Shown here one piece after another: positions 59,853 to 64,000 of a DNA stretch of 64,000 nt. The notes beneath the pieces were generated by a model. It made no database searches. It had not been told where the DNA came from and saw nothing but the letters and a program-made list of their open reading frames with translations. Each line of letters starts with the position of its first letter. The first letter of the stretch is position 1. The stretch spans positions 49,444 to 113,443 of the forward strand of contig NZ_CP019446.1 in assembly GCF_001975225.1 (NCBI RefSeq), read 5' to 3'. The stretch is from Kosakonia cowanii JCM 10956 = DSM 18146 (lineage in GTDB: Bacteria; Pseudomonadota; Gammaproteobacteria; Enterobacterales; Enterobacteriaceae). The position numbers and the translations under genes were made by a program.

Positions 59853-62800
59853 TCAGAAATCAATGTTGAACCGGATCATCACCATCTGCTCGCGCGTGCG
59901 CTGCGCGTCCAGCCCCAGCGTGCCCTGATAGGTAATAGCCGGCGTGATGTTGTACGGCAGAAGAAAATCAATCCCGGTGCCGACCGTCATCGCCTGCCGG
60001 CTGGTCTCCGCCAGCGCCACGCGCCAGGTGTCGTCAGCGGTGTCCGCGTATCCGACCCGCGCGGTACCAGCGTCGCTGAGAGTCTGTGCATATTCAATGC
60101 GCCCCAGCAGGCGCAGGATGCCCCAGCGGGCCGGTACGGTGCGTTCTCCACGCAATCCGGCGGACGTCAAGACCTGCGCAACCGTCTGTGGCGCGTAAGC
60201 CAAGCCGAACGCACCGGCGCCCGACTCGCTGAAGCCGTCCAGCCACGTGCGGGTGTACTGCAGACGGGCATAGGGTGAAACCAAGCCGTCGGGCGCACGG
60301 AATTCATACCCCGAGGTCAGCGACGTAAAGACCTGATGTCCCGACCGTGAACCGCGGGCCACGGCGTCGGAATCCGTGACCGCACGGCGGCTGTCAAAGC
60401 TCAGCGTGCCGTGTCCCAGCAAACCGTCCACAAAGAAGGACCCCGGATGATAGCTGCCGTAGAGGGCGGCGCTGAGCGCGCGACCGTTTGTCCGGGTGCT
60501 GTTGTCGCCAACGTCGCTGACGTCGCGGCCGAAGCCAATGCCCGCTCCGCCGGTAAAGGTTCCGCTAAAGCGGTAGTCGGCCCCGGTAGTCACGCCCACG
60601 GTGGTGTGACTGAAGCGCACCCCGTCCGCATTGTCTCCACCAAAATCAACATACCCTCCGGTCCAGTATGACAGCCTCCGCGCCTGCTGTTCGCTGGCGA
60701 AAGGCAGTCCCGGAGCGACAGGCTGGCGCTGCACGTCCGTCAGGCCCGGTTTCTGCTGCTGCCAGGCCGTCGTCCACATATTCCGGTCTGCGTCGCGCTC
60801 AGGCCCGGAGGAGGGCATGGAAAAGTGGATGCCGGCCATGTCAGTAGGCAGGTCGGTCCCGCGGTGCAGCTGCTCCAGGCGGTCGCTGAAGTTGCGCAAC
60901 TGAGCGCGGGCAAAATTCTGTGCGGCCTGATACTGCGCGCTCACCAGCCCGATGACGTCAGCATCCCTGGACGGGTCAGGGCGCGCGGTAATGGTCAGGG
61001 TAATAAGCGCTGGCGAAGTGGTCCCGACCGCGCTGGTCAGTACATAGCGGAGTGTGAGGGTGCCGCTGGCCTGCGCGGCGGCGGTGAACAGTAGCTGATA
61101 GCCGTCACCAGAAGCCTGGATTGAAGCCTTACCCAGACTGGTGTCTGGCTGCTCCTGCAACCGTGCGCCGGTGAACGGACCGCCGGTCGCCCCGCCGGTC
61201 AGGCTGACGGTGACCGACTGCCCGGCGGCCACCATGGCGGTATGGTCAGCCGCGGACGATGCCGCCGCGCCAATGTCCAGCGAATATCCCGCCTGGTGAG
61301 CCCTGCCGGTGGCATCGGTCACCAGAACGCTGAACGTGCTTCTCCCGGAAACTTGCGGAGTACCCGACAGCTGGCCGTCACTAAACGTCAGTCCACGCGG
61401 CAGGGCGCCGCTCAGCTGCCAGCGATAGGGAGCGGTGCCGCCCGTGACACTGAGAGCCTGAGAGTATGCCTGCCCGGCTTTTCCCTCTGGCAGGGTGCCG
61501 CCCGCGGGCTGAAGCTGCAGGGCCGCGGATACGGCGGCACTGACCGCCAGCGAGTAGCTGGCCGTGCCGCTGTTGCCCAGGCTGTCAGTGGCAGTAACCT
61601 GGAAGCGGTAAGTACCGGACGCGGTCGGCGTTCCGGCCAGCGCCCCCGTTGCCGCGTTCAGCATGACGCCGGCGGGCAGGGTGGTGGCGCTGAAAGTATA
61701 GGGTGTGCTGCCGCCCGAAGCCGTCAGCGTCTGGCTCCAGCTGCTGCCCGACGTGGCCGGAGGCAGAGCGCCGCTGCCCGGTGACAACGTCAGCAGCACC
61801 GGCGTCACGGTCAGCGACACGCGGGCGCTGGCGGAAGTGCCGCTGCTGTTGGAGGCAGTATAGGTAAAGCCGTCGCTGCCCGCATACCCTGTGGCAGGCG
61901 TATAGGACACCGTCAGACCCGAAACGGCCAGGCTGCCGTGAGCCGGCGGGCTCACAATGCTGAGCGAGCTGGCCGTTCCGCCGGAGAGACTGAGCGTGAC
62001 CGGATTGCTGCTGCTGTTGGCGGCCACGGTTGCCGTGCTGTCGCTGGCCACCGGTGAGGCGGCGCTGACGACCAGCGTATAGCTGGCGCTGCCGGTCGCA
62101 CCGTTCGCATCCGTTGCGGTGACCTGGAGGCTGTAGCTGCCTGCGGCAGAGGGCGTTCCGGACAGCGTGCCGACCGATGCGTCGAGCGTGATCCCGGCGG
62201 GCAGTGCGGTGGCGGACCAGGTCCAGGGAGAGGTGCCGCCGGAAACCGTCAGATTCTGTGACCACGCGTTCCCCACAATGGCAGCGGTCAGCGCGCCTGA
62301 TGCCGGCGTCACCTTTAGTACCGGAGGGGTAACCGTCAGAGATACGGTGGCATCGGAAGAGGTGCCGCCGCTGTTAGACGCATTCCAGATAAAGCTGTCG
62401 CTGCCTGAATAGCCGGCTCCGGGCGTGTAAATCACCGAGGTCCCGCTGACCGTCGCGCTGCCGTGCGCCGGTGAGGAGACCAGCGTCACTGAGCTCGCCG
62501 TTCCGCCGCTCAGGGAGAGCGGTATGACGTTGTTCGTGCTGTCAGCGGCTACGGTAGCGGCGCTGCCTGACGAAACCGGGGCGGCTTCCGCGCGAGTGAC
62601 GCTGAGCGTATACGCCCGGGTCGTACCGTCCTGCGCCGTGACGACGACGGAAATGCTGGTTGTGCTGCCGGATGTCAGGCTGACGGACTGGGACGCCGAG
62701 CCGGATGCGACGGCGGTGCCGTCTACTGTCACGGTGGCGTGGCTCTCGGTAACAACGGGGGTGACAGTGACGGATGACACGCTGCTGGCGACCGAGGCGC

Positions 62801-63329
62801 TGTAACTGCTGGTTGCGACGCTGAAGGATGGTGACAACGTGCCTGACGAAAGCTTCAGATCGGAAAGCGTGGCGTCGGCGGAGATGACGGAGGCGCTGGT
62901 GCAGCTGAACACCAGATTGCTTATCTGACCGTTCGACGTCTTGGCGCGTAGGGCGACGCCGTTTGCCTCAAGGCTGCCTGAGGGCACGGTGATAGTCTCG
63001 GTGTGAGGCGAGCTACTGGGAGAGCTGGCGGCATTGTAGGTCTGGAAACTGCTGAGGTTGTAACGCGCAATGCTGACGCTGTCAGCCATCGCCGCGCTTC
63101 CACCGTATGCCCCACCGCTGTCGGTAAAGCTCAGCGTCAGGGCATCACCGGTCGCAAAGTCAGAAGCCGGGTAGCGGTTTGTGCTGAAGTCAAGGATGGA
63201 GGAGCCCGAGAGGGCATTTACCGCGGCGCAGCCGTTTGACAGCGCGAAGGCGACTGGCACAGAACAAAATATGACAAAAGCGGTGGTCAGGCCGACAGTT
63301 GTCCGCCTGAAAAAGCTGGCACAGCGCAT
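59853..63329 (-). CDS. Autotransporter adhesin with cadherin/Ig-like repeats
   Basis: The 1158-aa product has a long signal peptide (about residues 1-29, cut after FA). A cadherin-like module (about 152-250) is followed by alternating tandem domains of PAHGS...GYSGSDSF type and putative-Ig type (LPAGITLDASVGTLSGTPSAAGSY), repeated to about residue 690. The autotransporter barrel occupies the last 270 residues and ends NIDF with a C-terminal Phe. A linker helix QYQAAQNFARAQLRNFSDRLEQL precedes the barrel. It should be a surface adhesin. No protease motif was seen. Confidence 0.93.
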   Translation of the reverse strand: MRCASFFRRTTVGLTTAFVIFCSVPVAFALSNGCAAVNALSGSSILDFSTNRYPASDFATGDALTLSFTDSGGAYGGSAAMADSVSIARYNLSSFQTYNAASSPSSSPHTETITVPSGSLEANGVALRAKTSNGQISNLVFSCTSASVISADATLSDLKLSSGTLSPSFSVATSSYSASVASSVSSVTVTPVVTESHATVTVDGTAVASGSASQSVSLTSGSTTSISVVVTAQDGTTRAYTLSVTRAEAAPVSSGSAATVAADSTNNVIPLSLSGGTASSVTLVSSPAHGSATVSGTSVIYTPGAGYSGSDSFIWNASNSGGTSSDATVSLTVTPPVLKVTPASGALTAAIVGNAWSQNLTVSGGTSPWTWSATALPAGITLDASVGTLSGTPSAAGSYSLQVTATDANGATGSASYTLVVSAASPVASDSTATVAANSSSNPVTLSLSGGTASSLSIVSPPAHGSLAVSGLTVSYTPATGYAGSDGFTYTASNSSGTSASARVSLTVTPVLLTLSPGSGALPPATSGSSWSQTLTASGGSTPYTFSATTLPAGVMLNAATGALAGTPTASGTYRFQVTATDSLGNSGTASYSLAVSAAVSAALQLQPAGGTLPEGKAGQAYSQALSVTGGTAPYRWQLSGALPRGLTFSDGQLSGTPQVSGRSTFSVLVTDATGRAHQAGYSLDIGAAASSAADHTAMVAAGQSVTVSLTGGATGGPFTGARLQEQPDTSLGKASIQASGDGYQLLFTAAAQASGTLTLRYVLTSAVGTTSPALITLTITARPDPSRDADVIGLVSAQYQAAQNFARAQLRNFSDRLEQLHRGTDLPTDMAGIHFSMPSSGPERDADRNMWTTAWQQQKPGLTDVQRQPVAPGLPFASEQQARRLSYWTGGYVDFGGDNADGVRFSHTTVGVTTGADYRFSGTFTGGAGIGFGRDVSDVGDNSTRTNGRALSAALYGSYHPGSFFVDGLLGHGTLSFDSRRAVTDSDAVARGSRSGHQVFTSLTSGYEFRAPDGLVSPYARLQYTRTWLDGFSESGAGAFGLAYAPQTVAQVLTSAGLRGERTVPARWGILRLLGRIEYAQTLSDAGTARVGYADTADDTWRVALAETSRQAMTVGTGIDFLLPYNITPAITYQGTLGLDAQRTREQMVMIRFNIDF

Positions 63330-63670
63330 AGTTCACCCAGAAACGTTTTGTTAGATTGTGTTTAAGATTTATCCTATAAGGTAAATTATCATGAGAAATT
63401 ACTGCCACAAATACTGCCGGGCGAATATGAGCGCCTGCCTCCCTTCTCGCCACATACCCAGTGAAACATCCTGACTTACAATGGTTGCAGAATGATAAGC
63501 ACTACTGAAGATTAGATTTATCAGCTTAATTAACTTCCTCCCGAGACTGCCCGAACACGTTTATCGCGGGTTTAAAGGCTGAACAGATCCGAGATTCCCT
63601 GCTAATTTTCTGTAGTTTATTTACACACAGAAACACCAGCGCGAAACATATAACCTGATAAGGAAATAAG
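63330..63670. other. Upstream region of the autotransporter gene
   Basis: It is AT-rich near 63350-63530 and includes the likely promoter side of the autotransporter gene. A minus frame at 63526-63927 merely mirrors the VapC remnant. No repeat or regulator site was pinned down. Confidence 0.4.
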
Positions 63671-63882
63671 CCGATGGTCGATGCGTTCTCGCCTGGGATC
63701 GTGCAGCAGTGGATGCCACGACTGAAATTAAGGTCGCACTGGCCGCAGCCGGGACACCTATAGGGCCGAATGACACGGCGATTGCAGGGCACGCCATCGC
63801 GGCCGGCGCCATTCTGGTCACCAACAACTCCCGGGAATTTGCCCGCGTCCCCGGACTCGAGCCTGAAGACTGGAGCCGTTAA
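63671..63882 (+). pseudogene. VapC toxin remnant 3 (internal deletion)
   Basis: A short piece MVDAFS is joined, with loss of about 25 bp and of frame, to WDRAAVDATTEIKVALAAAGTPIGPNDTAIAGHAI and LVTNNSREFARVPGLEPEDWSR at 63694-63882. It is close to remnant 1 over the shared part. The 118 bp to the window end show no recognisable gene. Confidence 0.85.
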
Positions 63883-64000
63883 CCCGCCGTTTCCGGTCAA
63901 TTTTACGTTGTGACGCCGGTGCCTCACTCCGGCACATTGCGACCCTTTACAGGGCAGAGAAGATAATAAGCATCAAACTGACAGAAGCAAAGATGGAGTC

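Noticed and set aside
63526..63927. 133-aa minus ORF near the right end
   Set aside because: It is the antisense of VapC remnant 3.

Overview
The window is a 64 kb slice of a large IncF-type conjugative plasmid from a member of the Enterobacterales. The supporting evidence is an F-type transfer (tra/trb) operon in near-canonical order, an F-like nic site, an F-like leading region (psiA, psiB, klcA, a ParB-like giant, a methylase), a RepFIB-type initiator with iterons, and a P1-like ParA/ParB/parS system. The tra genes are diverged from F and the accessory cargo is unusual. An Erwiniaceae (Pantoea/Erwinia-like) host is plausible but is only an inference.

Layout. 1-21.2 kb, minus strand: the transfer operon from traA (pilin, 21.2 kb) down to a 3'-truncated traG. 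It carries a five-gene insertion between traW and traU, and a cluster of small membrane genes (including two tandem paralogues) between traB and traV. A tiny P-loop-bearing ORF lies between traV and traC. 21.2-23.1 kb: a control region with a consensus CRP site, a divergent two-repeat traY-like gene, a traM-like gene and oriT with the nic site at about 22870/22871. 23.1-36.3 kb: the leading region, entered first by the transferred (+) strand. Nearly all its genes are on the minus strand, in six units each headed by a copy of one of two GC-rich, hairpin-rich repeat cassettes. These are candidates for single-stranded (Frpo/ssi-like) promoters that would fire on the incoming strand and make anti-SOS and antirestriction proteins at once. 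A MccF-like peptidase gene of different orientation sits inside this region.

36.3-47 kb: maintenance. This part holds a small two-gene unit, a candidate type I toxin-antitoxin locus (23-aa hydrophobic peptide plus a divergent sRNA with 26/27-nt complementarity), a StbABC/ParM segregation operon, a LexA-boxed umuDC pair, P1-like parS-parB-parA, and the RepFIB-type origin with DnaA boxes, Dam-site cluster, repA and iteron arrays.

47-64 kb: a mosaic accessory island. It has a DUF1173-like gene, a dead tyrosine-recombinase remnant and three separate VapC remnants. There is a patch of chromosome-type genes (LysE exporter, DUF4440, a cut ASCH gene, VOC protein, CSS-EAL phosphodiesterase). At the right end is a candidate virulence set: a double-HNH protein, a 1005-aa MACPF pore-former with ricin-type lectin repeats, and a 1158-aa autotransporter with Ig-like repeats. 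No tRNA, rRNA, CRISPR array or intact transposase gene was seen.
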